Counted from the first letter of the stretch, positions 1-8,932 are shown. The stretch is 64,000 bases of DNA from Flavobacterium sufflavum (GCF_004016525.1 NZ_SACJ01000001.1:620001-684000), one strand, 5' to 3'. The notes: generated by a model not told the origin, from the letters alone. Program-made: numbers and translations.

Positions 1-176
1 TCCCTTCTCCCAAAGGCGATATCGACGGCAGTCAGGTAGGACATGTTTTTTATGTGGAGAAAGACATCGACAGAATTGTAACTTATTGCGAAAAAGACAC
101 TATTGCCGTAGCGCAAATATTTCTTCGTCTACGAAGAGAAGATCTATTAATTGAAGACGAGATTATTCATGTTTAA
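1..176 (+). CDS. 3'-5' exonuclease, PolB-like (C-terminal fragment)
   Basis: Only the last 58 codons are in the window, reading from base 3 to a TAA at 174-176. The visible end contains VTYCEKDTIAVAQIFLRLRR, which matches the last catalytic motif (YC.KD) of the DnaQ-like exonucleases related to the proofreading domain of family B DNA polymerases; the Asp would be a metal ligand. Such stand-alone exonucleases of about 240 residues are common in Bacteroidota and presumably act in DNA repair or maintenance. It is followed by a hairpin at 183-247 that probably ends its transcript. The family call rests on one motif, so other DnaQ-fold nucleases remain possible. Confidence 0.65.
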   Translation, partial: PSPKGDIDGSQVGHVFYVEKDIDRIVTYCEKDTIAVAQIFLRLRREDLLIEDEIIHV

Positions 177-182
177 TAATTT

Positions 183-247
183 ACCGCAAATTCGCAAATT
201 GAATTTTAGCATACCTAAATATTTATTTTAATTTGCGAATTTGCGGT
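183..247. repeat. CGCAAATT hairpin repeat, copy 1 (terminator-like)
   Basis: An exact 18-bp inverted repeat: left arm ACCGCAAATTCGCAAATT at 183-200, right arm at 230-247, loop of 29 nt. Each arm is itself a tandem repeat of CGCAAATT. It lies right behind the exonuclease stop codon and is followed by a short T-rich stretch. The same arms recur at 3997-4055, so this is a repeat family and not only a local terminator. Confidence 0.85.
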
Positions 248-290
248 TGAACTTTTTTCAAAATTTTTACATTTACAAAAATTATAAATT

Positions 291-1730
291 ATGGTATTAA
301 GTAGATTTTGGTTAGTAATTTTCATTTCGTCGATTGCATTTGTGATGTTCAGTTTGTTTTCTGGCAATAGTTATACAATAGACCATGTTTTAAACGGAAA
401 GAAAGACGATCCTATTTTAATTTCTGAAAAATATATCGATCAAATTCCTGCTTTTATAAAAGACAGTATCAATAAATCGGAAGAAAAAACCTTTACGATT
501 AATAGAGATACGCTAAATATTGATACTACCTATGTCTATAAAAATAAAACGGTAAAAATCTACAGTGGTGTTCAAAAATCGGATGGTTTATTACCAACCT
601 GTAAAAGTACCTTGCTTGATTTGATTTTGCCACTTATGGCTTATTTGGCTTTTTTCTGTGGATTAATGGAACTTTTAATCATTTCGGGAGTATCTGAAAA
701 ACTAGCAAAAGTTTTGAGTCCCGTATTCGTGAAAGTGTTCCCAAGTATCCCTAAAAACCACCCGTCTATTTCCTATATGACCTTAAATTTTGCTGCCAAT
801 TTCTTAGGATTGGATTCGGCTGCAACACCTTTTGGATTAAAAGCGATGGAAAGTTTACAGGAAATAAATCCGGAAAAAGACAAGGCCAGCGATGCCCAAA
901 TTATGTTCATGTGTCTGCACGCCTCGGGACTTACTTTAATTGCTACTTCGATAATTGGTTATCGCGCTGCTGCCAATGCCAGCAACCCAGCCGATGTGAT
1001 GCTGCCTTGTATTATCACCTCTTTTATTGGTACTATTGCTGCTTTTTTAATTGTTGGAATCAGACAAAAAATCAATTTCAAAAGTGCTTCTTTACTCATC
1101 GGATTAATGATGTTAATTGCGGCTATTGTAGGTTTGTTAATGTATGTAAACCATTTGGATTTAATTGGTAAAAACTATTTCACTACTAATCTTTCTGCGA
1201 TAATATTGATAGGAATTATTGTTGCTACTTTGATATTTTCTTTTCTTAAGGAGAAAAAATTCACTGAGGCTAATACAACTGTTTACGAAGCTTTTGTATC
1301 GGGAGCCAATAATGGGGTTAAAACCGGGGTCACTATTTTCCCTTATGTTTTGGGTATGTTAGTAGCTATTTCATTATTCAGGAACAGTGGTTTATTTGAA
1401 ATTATCAGTGACTGGATTGCTTTTATTTTTTCGAATATGGGAGTGAACAAAGAAATTACCGATGCTTTGCCAGTAGCATTGCTAAGACCATTCAGTTCTG
1501 CTGGATCAAGAGGATTTTTGATTGATTCGATGAATACTTTTGGCGCCGATTCCATGACAGGGAGGTTGAGCTCTATTTTTCAATGCAGTGCCGAAAGTAC
1601 TTTTTATGTGATTGCGGTTTACTTTGGTTCGGTTAACATAAAAAACACCCGATATGCCTTAGGAACCATGCTTATCGTTGATGTTATTTGTGTGATTACA
1701 GCTATTTTCGTGGCGAGCTGGTTTTTTTAA
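291..1730 (+). CDS. SpmA/SpmB-like nucleoside-recognition (gate) membrane protein
   Basis: A 479-residue inner-membrane protein with an N-terminal membrane segment (residues 5-25), an extracytoplasmic stretch to about residue 105, and about eight further hydrophobic segments. Two gate-type domains can be recognised in order. The first (about 110-260) carries NFLGLDSAATPFGLKAM, typical of spore maturation protein A. The second (about 330-479) carries ALLRPFSSAGSRG and FYVIAVYFGSVNIKNTRYA, typical of SpmB. Spore-forming bacteria keep these as two genes; here they are one chain, in an organism that does not sporulate, so the name spore maturation protein is misleading. The substrate is unknown, although the domain name implies nucleoside-like transport. 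Start ATG at 291 follows an A-rich leader. It stands alone between two intergenic hairpin or gap regions. Confidence 0.85.
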   Translation: MVLSRFWLVIFISSIAFVMFSLFSGNSYTIDHVLNGKKDDPILISEKYIDQIPAFIKDSINKSEEKTFTINRDTLNIDTTYVYKNKTVKIYSGVQKSDGLLPTCKSTLLDLILPLMAYLAFFCGLMELLIISGVSEKLAKVLSPVFVKVFPSIPKNHPSISYMTLNFAANFLGLDSAATPFGLKAMESLQEINPEKDKASDAQIMFMCLHASGLTLIATSIIGYRAAANASNPADVMLPCIITSFIGTIAAFLIVGIRQKINFKSASLLIGLMMLIAAIVGLLMYVNHLDLIGKNYFTTNLSAIILIGIIVATLIFSFLKEKKFTEANTTVYEAFVSGANNGVKTGVTIFPYVLGMLVAISLFRNSGLFEIISDWIAFIFSNMGVNKEITDALPVALLRPFSSAGSRGFLIDSMNTFGADSMTGRLSSIFQCSAESTFYVIAVYFGSVNIKNTRYALGTMLIVDVICVITAIFVASWFF

Positions 1731-1901
1731 AAACCAAACTCTAATGAAAAATATTTCATGTACAAAGGATTAAAATCTGTTGTCGTAGAAACGAATTATA
1801 TTCGAGCAATCAATTTTAACAGGATGATGTATCAATAATTCTAGGATTTCTAATCTATTTTTCATTCTTTTGAATTTCATACAAATTTCATACAAATTAA
1901 A

Positions 1902-2084
1902 ATGTCAAAATACACTAAATACATCGCAATTGGTTTGCTTATTTTATTCTTAGTTACCAGTTTGTTTAGTTGCGGTGTTGTATATACCAGAAACAATTCA
2001 TCTGGTAAAATTCCTCCAGGACAGGCTAAAAAAATGACGGGAAGTAAAAGTGCAAAATACTATGCACCGGGTCATAATAAATAA
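1902..2084 (+). CDS. small lipoprotein (family sometimes labelled quinol oxidase subunit 4)
   Basis: A 60-residue protein: a basic N-terminus, a hydrophobic segment (residues 8-22) and the lipobox LFSC with Cys24, then a short polar tail with PPGQAKKMTGSKSAKYYAPG. Bacteroidota carry many such proteins with the PPGQAKK...G..SA..YAPG tail; databases often label them quinol oxidase subunit 4, a name I would not rely on because the size and sequence do not resemble a true subunit. It is probably an envelope lipoprotein of unknown role. Immediately downstream, at 2112, a 23-codon reading frame repeats its signal peptide almost exactly (see that entry). Confidence 0.8.
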   Translation: MSKYTKYIAIGLLILFLVTSLFSCGVVYTRNNSSGKIPPGQAKKMTGSKSAKYYAPGHNK

Positions 2085-2111
2085 TATCTAATAACTTAAA
2101 CCAATAAAAAA

Positions 2112-2183
2112 ATGTCAAAATACACAAAGTACATCGCCATAGGATTACTGATTCTATTTTTAGTTACTAGCTTATTAAGCTAA
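2112..2183 (+). CDS. 23-residue membrane micropeptide, paralogue of the upstream signal peptide
   Basis: ATG at 2112 opens a 23-codon frame ending in TAA at 2181. The peptide starts MSKYTKYIAIGLLILFLVTS, the same as the lipoprotein encoded at 1902, then reads LLS and stops exactly where the lipoprotein has its lipid-bearing Cys. Between the two copies 13 codons differ synonymously and only one changes the residue (Phe to Leu), apart from the final Cys-to-stop difference. That pattern implies selection on the peptide and not a fresh non-functional duplication. It would form a single transmembrane helix. A strong hairpin (2205-2241) follows. Function unknown; too short for most gene finders. 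Confidence 0.6.
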   Translation: MSKYTKYIAIGLLILFLVTSLLS

Positions 2184-2204
2184 TTTTAAAACATTATTAT
2201 TAAA

Positions 2205-2241
2205 AAAAAGAGATGGTATTTATGAAACACCATCTCTTTTT
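2205..2241 (+). terminator. intrinsic terminator behind lipoprotein/micro-ORF pair
   Basis: AAAAGAGATGG pairs with CCATCTCTTTT across a loop of about 13 nt, and the right arm runs into a T-rich tail. It encloses the two small lipoprotein-type genes as one transcription unit. Confidence 0.75.
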
Positions 2242-2320
2242 GCTTGTTTTTATAACAAAAAGTGTGATTTTTCGAAAGAATCACAGCTGTTAAAAGACTG
2301 TGGCTACGCTAAATAATTTT

Positions 2321-2328
2321 TATATTTG
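2321..2328 (+). promoter_or_regulatory. TAnnTTTG -7 promoter element of the fumarase gene
   Basis: TATATTTG matches the Bacteroidota -7 consensus TAnnTTTG. It ends 15 nt before the ATG at 2344. The in-frame TTG inside this element (2326) would be an upstream start, but it lies in the promoter itself, so transcription probably begins downstream of it. No convincing -33 TTTG is seen. Confidence 0.5.
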
Positions 2329-2343
2329 TCAAAAAAAATACCA

Positions 2344-3945
2344 ATGGACTTTATATACCAGGATCCTTATCCAATTTTAAAAGACGATACCCAATACCGC
2401 AAAATCACTTCAGATTACGTAAAAGTAGAAAAACTAGGAGACAGAGAAATCTTAACTGTTGACCCAAAAGCCTTAGAATTGCTTTCGCAAGAAGCGATGA
2501 AAGATGTTTCTTTTATGTTACGTACTTCACATTTGGAAAAATTAAGAGCTATTCTTGATGATCCGGAAGCAACAGACAACGACCGATTTGTGGCTTATAA
2601 TTTATTGCAAAATGCTGTTGTAGCTATTGATGGCCAATTGCCTTCTTGTCAGGACACAGGAACAGCGATTGTAATGGCTAAAAAAGGGGAAAACGTATAT
2701 ACTGGTGTTGATGATGCCGAATGGCTTTCTAAAGGGATATTTAACACCTATCAGGAACGCAACTTACGTTATTCGCAAATTGTGCCAATCAGCATGTTTG
2801 AAGAGAAGAACTCAGGTTCGAATCTTCCGGCCCAAGTTGATATTTATTCCAAAAAAGGAAGTTCGTATGAGTTCTTATTTTTAGCAAAAGGTGGAGGTTC
2901 TGCCAATAAAACCTATTTATACCAACAGACAAAATCGTTGTTGAATGAAAAATCACTGGATGCTTTCATTCGAGCTAAAATCATGGATTTAGGAACTTCT
3001 GCTTGTCCACCGTATCACCTGGCTTTAGTAATTGGAGGAACTTCTGCCGAAGCAACTTTAGCAGCTGTTAAAAAAGCTTCTGCAGGTTACTATGACAATT
3101 TACCTACTACCGGAAACATGGCTGGTCAGGCTTTCCGCGATTTGGAATGGGAAAAAAGAGTGCAAAAGATCTGTCAGGAAAGCGCTATTGGAGCTCAATT
3201 TGGAGGAAAATATTTCACGCATGATGTTCGTGTAATTCGTTTGCCACGTCACGCTGCTTCTTGTCCGGTTGGATTGGGAGTTTCCTGTTCAGCCGATAGA
3301 AATATCAAAGGAAAAATTACCAAAGACGGAATCTTCGTAGAGCAATTAGAAGTGAATCCAAAACGTTTATTGCCTGAAACACCACCACATTTAGAAGAAG
3401 CTGTTGAAGTTGATTTGAACCAACCGATGGCTGATATTCTTAAAAAATTATCACAATATCCAATTAAAACACGTTTGAAACTAAACGGAACTTTGATTGT
3501 AGCCCGTGACATTGCACACGCTAAAATTAAAGAATTATTGGATGCCGGAAAACCAATGCCGGAATACTTTAAAAATCACCCGATTTATTACGCAGGTCCT
3601 GCTAAAACACCGGACGGAATGCCATCAGGAAGTTTTGGACCAACAACGGCTGGTAGAATGGACGTTTATGTGGAAGAATTCCAAAAAAATGGTGGAAGTA
3701 TGGTAATGCTTGCCAAAGGAAACAGAACTAAAGATGTGATGAATGCCTGTAAAACTTACGGAGGATTCTATTTAGGTTCTATCGGAGGTCCTGCAGCCAT
3801 TTTAGCAAAAGAAAACATTCTTTCAGTAGAAGTAGTTGACTTTGAAGAATTAGGTATGGAAGCCGTTCGTAAAATCACGATTAAAGATTTCCCTGCTTTT
3901 ATTATAACTGATGATAAAGGAAATGATTTCTTTGAGAATTTATAA
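2344..3945 (+). CDS. fum: class I fumarate hydratase (4Fe-4S)
   Basis: Interconverts fumarate and (S)-malate in the TCA cycle, in the cytoplasm. The protein has 533 residues from this start, the normal size of the single-chain FumA/FumB type with fused alpha and beta parts. The iron-sulfur ligands expected for the family are visible: Cys102 in LPSCQDTGT, Cys221 in TSACPPYH, and Cys315 in GVSCSADR. The C-terminal part carries GPTTAGRMD and GGPAAILA, typical of the beta domain. I choose ATG 2344 over the in-frame TTG at 2326 because the TTG lies inside a TAnnTTTG promoter box. The gene is monocistronic, closed by the hairpin repeat at 3996-4056. Oxygen-sensitive clusters of this type are usual in Bacteroidota, which often lack FumC. 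Confidence 0.95.
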   Translation: MDFIYQDPYPILKDDTQYRKITSDYVKVEKLGDREILTVDPKALELLSQEAMKDVSFMLRTSHLEKLRAILDDPEATDNDRFVAYNLLQNAVVAIDGQLPSCQDTGTAIVMAKKGENVYTGVDDAEWLSKGIFNTYQERNLRYSQIVPISMFEEKNSGSNLPAQVDIYSKKGSSYEFLFLAKGGGSANKTYLYQQTKSLLNEKSLDAFIRAKIMDLGTSACPPYHLALVIGGTSAEATLAAVKKASAGYYDNLPTTGNMAGQAFRDLEWEKRVQKICQESAIGAQFGGKYFTHDVRVIRLPRHAASCPVGLGVSCSADRNIKGKITKDGIFVEQLEVNPKRLLPETPPHLEEAVEVDLNQPMADILKKLSQYPIKTRLKLNGTLIVARDIAHAKIKELLDAGKPMPEYFKNHPIYYAGPAKTPDGMPSGSFGPTTAGRMDVYVEEFQKNGGSMVMLAKGNRTKDVMNACKTYGGFYLGSIGGPAAILAKENILSVEVVDFEELGMEAVRKITIKDFPAFIITDDKGNDFFENL

Positions 3946-3995
3946 TCTGAGGCACTAAACTACTCAGACACTGAGATTCTAAGTTTACATTTTTT

Positions 3996-4056
3996 AACCG
4001 CAAATTCGCAAATTATTTCAAAGTTTTTGAGATTTAAAATTTGCGAATTTGCGGTT
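3996..4056. repeat. CGCAAATT hairpin repeat, copy 2 (bidirectional terminator)
   Basis: A 19-bp inverted repeat (left arm 3996-4014, right arm 4038-4056) whose 18-bp core is identical to the arms of copy 1 at 183-247; the loops differ. It sits between the convergent ends of fumarase and scoB, preceded by T6 and followed by TTTGTTTTTTT, so it can terminate transcription from both sides. Confidence 0.85.
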
Positions 4057-4063
4057 TGTTTTT

Positions 4064-4723
4064 TTATTCAATCACCATTTCAGGAATATCGCCTTCGATA
4101 ATCAATTCTGCTTCGGTTGAAGCGATGATATGCTCTACTGTTACTCCGGGAGCTCTTTCCAGTAATTTAATTCCTTTTGGGGTAATTTCCATAACTGCTA
4201 ATTCAGTCACGATTTTTTTAACGCAGCCCACGCCTGTTAAAGGTAAACTGCATTTTTTTAAAATTTTAGATTCCCCTTCTTTGTTGACGTGCATCATGGC
4301 CACAATGATATTTTCAGCAGAAGCCACTAAATCCATCGCACCACCCATTCCTTTGACCATTTTACCGGGAATTTTCCAGTTGGCTATATCGCCGTTTTCG
4401 GCTACCTCCATAGCACCAAGAATCGTTAAATCAACATGCTTGCCGCGAATCATTCCAAAACTTAATGCCGAATCAAAAAAGACAGCACCGGGAAGCGTAG
4501 TTATGGTTTGTTTTCCTGCATTAATTAAATCAGCGTCTTCTTCTCCCACGAAAGGAAACGGACCCATGCCTAAAACACCATTTTCGCTTTGAAATTCGAC
4601 GTTTATTCCTTCAGGTATATAGTTGGCCACCAGAGTAGGAATTCCTATTCCTAAATTAACGTAAAAGCCGTCTTGAAGTTCCTGAGCTATTCGTTTTGCA
4701 ATATCTTCTTTTGTTAAAGCCAT
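4064..4723 (-). CDS. scoB: 3-oxoacid CoA-transferase subunit B
   Basis: Beta subunit of a class I CoA-transferase that moves CoA between succinyl-CoA and acetoacetate (or related acids), feeding ketone bodies or short fatty acids into central metabolism. The chain has 219 residues, a standard length. The catalytic glutamate is Glu47 in the family motif QSENGVLG. The partner subunit is encoded upstream at 5381-6082, but a lipoprotein gene lies between them, which is unusual because the two subunits are normally adjacent or overlapping. It ends against the bidirectional hairpin at 3996-4056. Exact acid specificity cannot be read from the sequence. Confidence 0.92.
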   Translation of the reverse strand: MALTKEDIAKRIAQELQDGFYVNLGIGIPTLVANYIPEGINVEFQSENGVLGMGPFPFVGEEDADLINAGKQTITTLPGAVFFDSALSFGMIRGKHVDLTILGAMEVAENGDIANWKIPGKMVKGMGGAMDLVASAENIIVAMMHVNKEGESKILKKCSLPLTGVGCVKKIVTELAVMEITPKGIKLLERAPGVTVEHIIASTEAELIIEGDIPEMVIE

Positions 4724-4841
4724 AATTTTATTTTTTGAAACATATAAGGCATATAAGTCTTCTTTTCAAACTGAACCCTAGATTTTTGAACCAATGTAAG
4801 GGATTTAAGTTTTGGTTGAAAAAGTGTATTTAATATAATTA

Positions 4842-5330
4842 TTATTTTATCATTTCGTTTAGCCATTTTTCTGTAGATTTTGATAAAAAATTATCTTCCG
4901 AATAAAACATATCATTCAAAGTTAATTCTTCTTCGTTTGTACAACCGCTACAAATGGTTACTTTTTCCTTACTTGATTTATTAACTTTGATTTGATCAGA
5001 CTCTTTTATAGTGAGTTTAATTAAATTTTTCTTTTCTAATTTTTCACAGGCAATTGTAGCTAAATATTTCTCGGCAGGGTTAACGTCGTAAAGTTTAGCT
5101 TTTAGGTTTGTAAATTTTTTGTTTTTCAGAATATCAGAAATTTTTTTAACAGAATTAGATTTACTTCCTGCATAATAACAAGCAAATCCAATTAAAGTAT
5201 TTTTGTCAATTACTTTTGGCGGAGGTGGAGAATCAAGTTGTACAATAACTTCTTTTCCATTGCTGTTTTCTTGTTGTTTTTTACAACTCAATGCAATAAA
5301 AATTATTAATAAAAGTAAAGCCTGTTTCAT
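4842..5330 (-). CDS. hypothetical lipoprotein inserted between scoA and scoB
   Basis: A 162-residue protein. The N-terminus MKQALLLLIIFIALSC is a signal peptide with lipobox ALSC (Cys16), followed by a Gln/Asn/Lys-rich linker and a PPPP segment. The body is Lys-rich with five further cysteines; the pair ICSGC resembles a metal or disulfide site. I recognise no family. I prefer the start at 5330 because a frame extending to 5381 would place 17 polar residues before the signal peptide. It lies on the same strand between scoA (50 nt upstream) and scoB (118 nt downstream) and looks like a later insertion in an otherwise conserved gene pair. Its base composition is more AT-rich than its neighbours by eye. 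Confidence 0.65.
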   Translation of the reverse strand: MKQALLLLIIFIALSCKKQQENSNGKEVIVQLDSPPPPKVIDKNTLIGFACYYAGSKSNSVKKISDILKNKKFTNLKAKLYDVNPAEKYLATIACEKLEKKNLIKLTIKESDQIKVNKSSKEKVTICSGCTNEEELTLNDMFYSEDNFLSKSTEKWLNEMIK

Positions 5331-5380
5331 CAATTTAAATTTTGTTTTAAAACTGAACACTGTAATCTGAACACTGACCA

Positions 5381-6082
5381 CTATTTTTTCTCTCGAACAG
5401 TCCGCTTCTCAATTCTCTTCTCATACTTCTCACCTTGAAAAATCCGTTGCACAAAAATTCCGGGAATATGAATTTGATTGGGGTCTAAAGTACCCGCTTC
5501 TACTAATTCTTCTACTTCGGCAATGGTAATTTTAGCAGCACCAGCCATTGCAGGATTAAAATTTCGGGCGGTTCCTTTAAAAATTAGGTTTCCTGCTGTG
5601 TCACCTTTCCAGGCTTTTACAATCGAAAAATCAGCATTGAAAGCCAATTCCATCACGTGCATTTTTCCGTTAAATTCACGGGTTTCTTTACCAATGGCAA
5701 CTTCGGTTCCAAAACCAGCCGGAGTAAAAAAAGCAGGAATCCCATCCTGAGCTGCACGACAGCGTTCGGCTAATGTTCCTTGTGGAATAAGTTCTACTTC
5801 AAGTTCGCCAGAAAGCATCTGACGTTCAAATTCGGCATTTTCACCTACATAAGATGAAATCATTTTCTTGATTTGTCTTTTTTGCAAAAGCATACCCAAA
5901 CCAAAATTATCGACTCCGGCATTATTAGAAATACAGGTGAGATTTTTGATTTCTTTTTGGACTAATTCGGCAATAGAATTTTCAGGAATACCACAAAGCC
6001 CAAAACCTCCCAACATAATGGTCGCATTGTCTTTAACATCACGCAGTGCTTCCTGAACAGAATTTACTTTTTTGTAGATCAT
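5381..6082 (-). CDS. scoA: 3-oxoacid CoA-transferase subunit A
   Basis: Alpha subunit of the class I CoA-transferase completed by scoB at 4064-4723. The 233 residues match the family length. The N-terminal glycine-rich motif [10 protein letters not shown] (25-34) and the block ISSYVGEN, followed by [21 protein letters not shown], are typical of alpha subunits and take part in CoA binding. The last 30 residues are strongly charged ([16 protein letters not shown]). The start ATG at 6082 is the only good one. First gene of the sco cluster; the 78-nt gap to the GNAT gene upstream is AT-rich. Confidence 0.93.
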   Translation of the reverse strand: MIYKKVNSVQEALRDVKDNATIMLGGFGLCGIPENSIAELVQKEIKNLTCISNNAGVDNFGLGMLLQKRQIKKMISSYVGENAEFERQMLSGELEVELIPQGTLAERCRAAQDGIPAFFTPAGFGTEVAIGKETREFNGKMHVMELAFNADFSIVKAWKGDTAGNLIFKGTARNFNPAMAGAAKITIAEVEELVEAGTLDPNQIHIPGIFVQRIFQGEKYEKRIEKRTVREKK

Positions 6083-6160
6083 AACGAATTGATTTCTTTT
6101 GATTCTTAAAAATAAGCCTTTATTTTCAAAAGAAAAAACAATATTACAATTCGCCTTGAA

Positions 6161-6595
6161 TTAAAGTTTTGGCTCTATATTTTTATGAAAATGATACGCA
6201 CTTATGGTAAAATCTTCTTTGAAATATAATTTATGAGCAGTGGTTCTAGCCGGACCGGAATCCAATTGAATGGAAACACATTGCTGTTCCAAAGCAATTT
6301 CTTTTAAGTGGTTTAGAAGTTGCGAAGCATAACCTTTGCCTCTATGCCTTTCCAGAGTAGAAAGATCATCCAGATAAAGCATTTTTCCGCAATACAGCAT
6401 TGTATAAATGCGATAACCTGCTATAGCTACCGTTTGATGGTCTTCCTGAATATAAAGTAAATTATAGCCTTCTTTCTGTAAGTTTCGAATTTGAGAAACA
6501 AAATTTTCTCTTTCTAACATTGGTCGTAATACAGAAATAGCTTCCCAACAGGAAGCTATTTCATTATCGGTATTTGCAATTTTAATTTCAGTCAT
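6161..6595 (-). CDS. GNAT family N-acetyltransferase
   Basis: A 145-residue acetyltransferase of unknown substrate. The acetyl-CoA binding signature is R85GKGYA90, preceded by the beta strand MLYLDDLST and followed by a helix with QLLNHLKEIA. The fold covers the whole chain, so there is no extra domain. An ATG three codons upstream (6604) is also possible. It is the last gene of the - strand run ricT-gldH-PBP1A, 26 nt after the PBP1A stop codon, so it may be co-transcribed with cell-envelope genes, but nothing links it to them in function. Confidence 0.85.
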   Translation of the reverse strand: MTEIKIANTDNEIASCWEAISVLRPMLERENFVSQIRNLQKEGYNLLYIQEDHQTVAIAGYRIYTMLYCGKMLYLDDLSTLERHRGKGYASQLLNHLKEIALEQQCVSIQLDSGPARTTAHKLYFKEDFTISAYHFHKNIEPKL

Positions 6596-6621
6596 AATGA
6601 ACAAATTAAAATAAAACGTTT

Positions 6622-8925
6622 TTAAAATTCAAATTCGTCTGTATCCTGAATAACAGCGGTTGTATCCTTTTCTACTTTTGGACGCGGCTGATAACAATCT
6701 ACTTTTATAGACAAATTAGCAGGTCTTTCAAAATCCTCTTTTGAGACTTTAAGATTTGGATCATTATAACACAATTTCATAAAATATCCCCAAACTGGCA
6801 GTGCTGCTGTAGCTCCCTGTCCGTAAGTAAGACTTTTAAAACGAGCCGAACGGTCTTCGCAACCTACCCAAACTCCTGTTACTAAATTTGGAACCATCCC
6901 CATGAACCACCCATCAGATTGATTTTGTGTCGTTCCTGTTTTACCCGCAATTGGATTCGTAAACATATACGGATATCCAGTCCAACGATTGTCACCACTA
7001 CCTCCGTATTCAGTTCTTAATCTTGAACCCGAACCTCCTTCGGTAACTCCTTCCAGTAATTTAACTACAGCAAAAGCAATGTCTTTGTTTAAAACATCAT
7101 GCGATTCCGGTATTGGCTCATAAATAACAACACCGCTTTTATCTTCTATTCGGGATAAAAACTGTGGTTTATTATACACTCCCTGGTTAGCAAAAGTACT
7201 GTAAGCAGCCACCATTTCTTCAACAGTAATATCTACAGCTCCAAGTGCAATCGAAGGTTGTGCAGGAATCTCTGTTTTAACTCCCAATTTATGTGTCAAT
7301 TTAATAACTGCCTCCGGTCCTACTTTGTCAATTAATTTAGCCGAAACTGTATTAATCGAATTTGCCAATGCTTTTTTCAAAGTTACCATTCCAAGGTAAG
7401 TATTGTTTGAATTTCTAGGAGTCCAGGTTTCAGTAACATGATGACGACCAACAGGAATAGTAAATGGGGCGTCAATAATGGAATCACAAGGCGACATATT
7501 TAATTGTTCGATAGCCGTGGCATAAACAAAAGGTTTAAAAGTAGAACCTACCTGTCTGGCTCCTTGTGCTACGTGGTCGTATTGAAAATACTTGTAATTG
7601 ATACCTCCTACCCAAGCTTTGATATTTCCGGTTTGAGGCTCCATTGCCATCAATCCGGCCTGCAAGAAATGTTTGTAATAGCGGATAGAATCCAATGGCG
7701 TCATAATTGTATCACGTTCTCCTTTCCAGGTAAATACAGTCATATTCACTTTCTTATTGAAAGATTCAATGATTTCGTCTTCTGATTTACCCATTGATTC
7801 CATCACTGTCCAACGGTTAGAAGCCTTCATTGCCAATTTCAGAACGCGATTAGTTTCCTTTTCAGAAATACCGACAAAAGGAGCATTCTTATTCCCTTTT
7901 TGCTCAATAAAAAATTGTTCCTGAAGGTTTTCCATGTGTTTTGCAACAGCTTCCTCCGCATGCAATTGCATTCTGGAATCGATAGTGGTATAGATTTTTA
8001 AACCATCTTTGTAAATATCATAATCCGAACCATCGGGTTTTTTATTGGTTTCAGCCCATTTTTTCATGTAATCACGCAAATATTCTCTGAAATAAGTTGC
8101 AGTACCTTCTCTATGACTCTCTAGTTTGAAATGTAAGTTTAGAGGTAGTTCCTTTAATTTTTCTTTTTGGGCTTCTGTAATCATATTTGACTTTTCCATT
8201 TGTCCCAAAACCACATTTCTACGGTTTTTTACACCATCAGGATTTCGAATTGGATTATATAGACTGGAATTTTTAAACATACCCACCAAAATTGCCGATT
8301 CGTCCACCGTTAATTCTTTTGGAGTTTTAGAAAAATAAGTCTGTGCCGCCGAACTTACCCCAACAGCTGAGTTTCCAAAATCATAAACATTACAATACAT
8401 CGCAAGAATCTCATTCTTAGTATATTGTCTTTCTAATCGAATAGCAATAATCCATTCTTTAACTTTTTGAACAATACGAAATGGTAAAAACTTAGAACCT
8501 TCACCGTGAAACAATTGTTTTGCTAATTGCTGGGTTAACGTGCTCGCACCACCATTAGTTCCTAAAGTCACTATAGCTCTTAGTGTTCCCCTCCCATCGA
8601 TACCTGAATGTTCGTAAAAACGCTCATCCTCAGTAGCTACCAATGCATCTACCAAATTTTTAGGCAAATCAGAATATTTTAATTGAGAACGGTTCGTTTG
8701 AAAATACTTTCCAATAACTACTCCATCAGATGAAATAATTTCGGTAGCCAAATTAGAATCCGGATTTTCTAAATCTTCAAATGAAGGCATGGAACCAAAA
8801 AGTCCCCACGAAGCAAAAAGGAAAAAAAGCATAATTCCTCCCATTCCGTAGAAGAAAAACTTCCAGAATTTTTTATTATAATATTTAAAATCGTGTTCAG
8901 TAGTATTTGTTTTCTTAGTCGCCAT
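6622..8925 (-). CDS. mrcA: penicillin-binding protein 1A (bifunctional transglycosylase/transpeptidase)
   Basis: Class A PBP of 767 residues that polymerises and cross-links peptidoglycan in the periplasm. Domains in order: short cytoplasmic tail, one membrane anchor (about 22-43), glycosyltransferase family 51 domain (about 60-240) with catalytic Glu99 in EDERFYEHSG and GASTLTQQLAKQLF (126-139), a linker, and the transpeptidase domain (about 420-730) with Ser461 in STFK, SIN at 523-525, and KTG at 662-664. All key residues are present, so it should be active. The start ATG is 7 nt beyond the end of gldH, and the pair ricT-gldH lies directly upstream, so the four genes probably form one operon joining wall synthesis and gliding. 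Confidence 0.95.
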   Translation of the reverse strand: MATKKTNTTEHDFKYYNKKFWKFFFYGMGGIMLFFLFASWGLFGSMPSFEDLENPDSNLATEIISSDGVVIGKYFQTNRSQLKYSDLPKNLVDALVATEDERFYEHSGIDGRGTLRAIVTLGTNGGASTLTQQLAKQLFHGEGSKFLPFRIVQKVKEWIIAIRLERQYTKNEILAMYCNVYDFGNSAVGVSSAAQTYFSKTPKELTVDESAILVGMFKNSSLYNPIRNPDGVKNRRNVVLGQMEKSNMITEAQKEKLKELPLNLHFKLESHREGTATYFREYLRDYMKKWAETNKKPDGSDYDIYKDGLKIYTTIDSRMQLHAEEAVAKHMENLQEQFFIEQKGNKNAPFVGISEKETNRVLKLAMKASNRWTVMESMGKSEDEIIESFNKKVNMTVFTWKGERDTIMTPLDSIRYYKHFLQAGLMAMEPQTGNIKAWVGGINYKYFQYDHVAQGARQVGSTFKPFVYATAIEQLNMSPCDSIIDAPFTIPVGRHHVTETWTPRNSNNTYLGMVTLKKALANSINTVSAKLIDKVGPEAVIKLTHKLGVKTEIPAQPSIALGAVDITVEEMVAAYSTFANQGVYNKPQFLSRIEDKSGVVIYEPIPESHDVLNKDIAFAVVKLLEGVTEGGSGSRLRTEYGGSGDNRWTGYPYMFTNPIAGKTGTTQNQSDGWFMGMVPNLVTGVWVGCEDRSARFKSLTYGQGATAALPVWGYFMKLCYNDPNLKVSKEDFERPANLSIKVDCYQPRPKVEKDTTAVIQDTDEFEF

Positions 8926-8932
8926 AACTATT

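Noticed and set aside
1758..1838. 26-residue frame in the gap before the small lipoprotein
   Set aside because: No start signal, no recognisable motif, and no paralogue, unlike the micro-ORF at 2112.
4041..4592. 183-codon + strand frame opposite scoB
   Set aside because: It is the reverse complement of a well-supported CoA-transferase gene and its protein has no family pattern.
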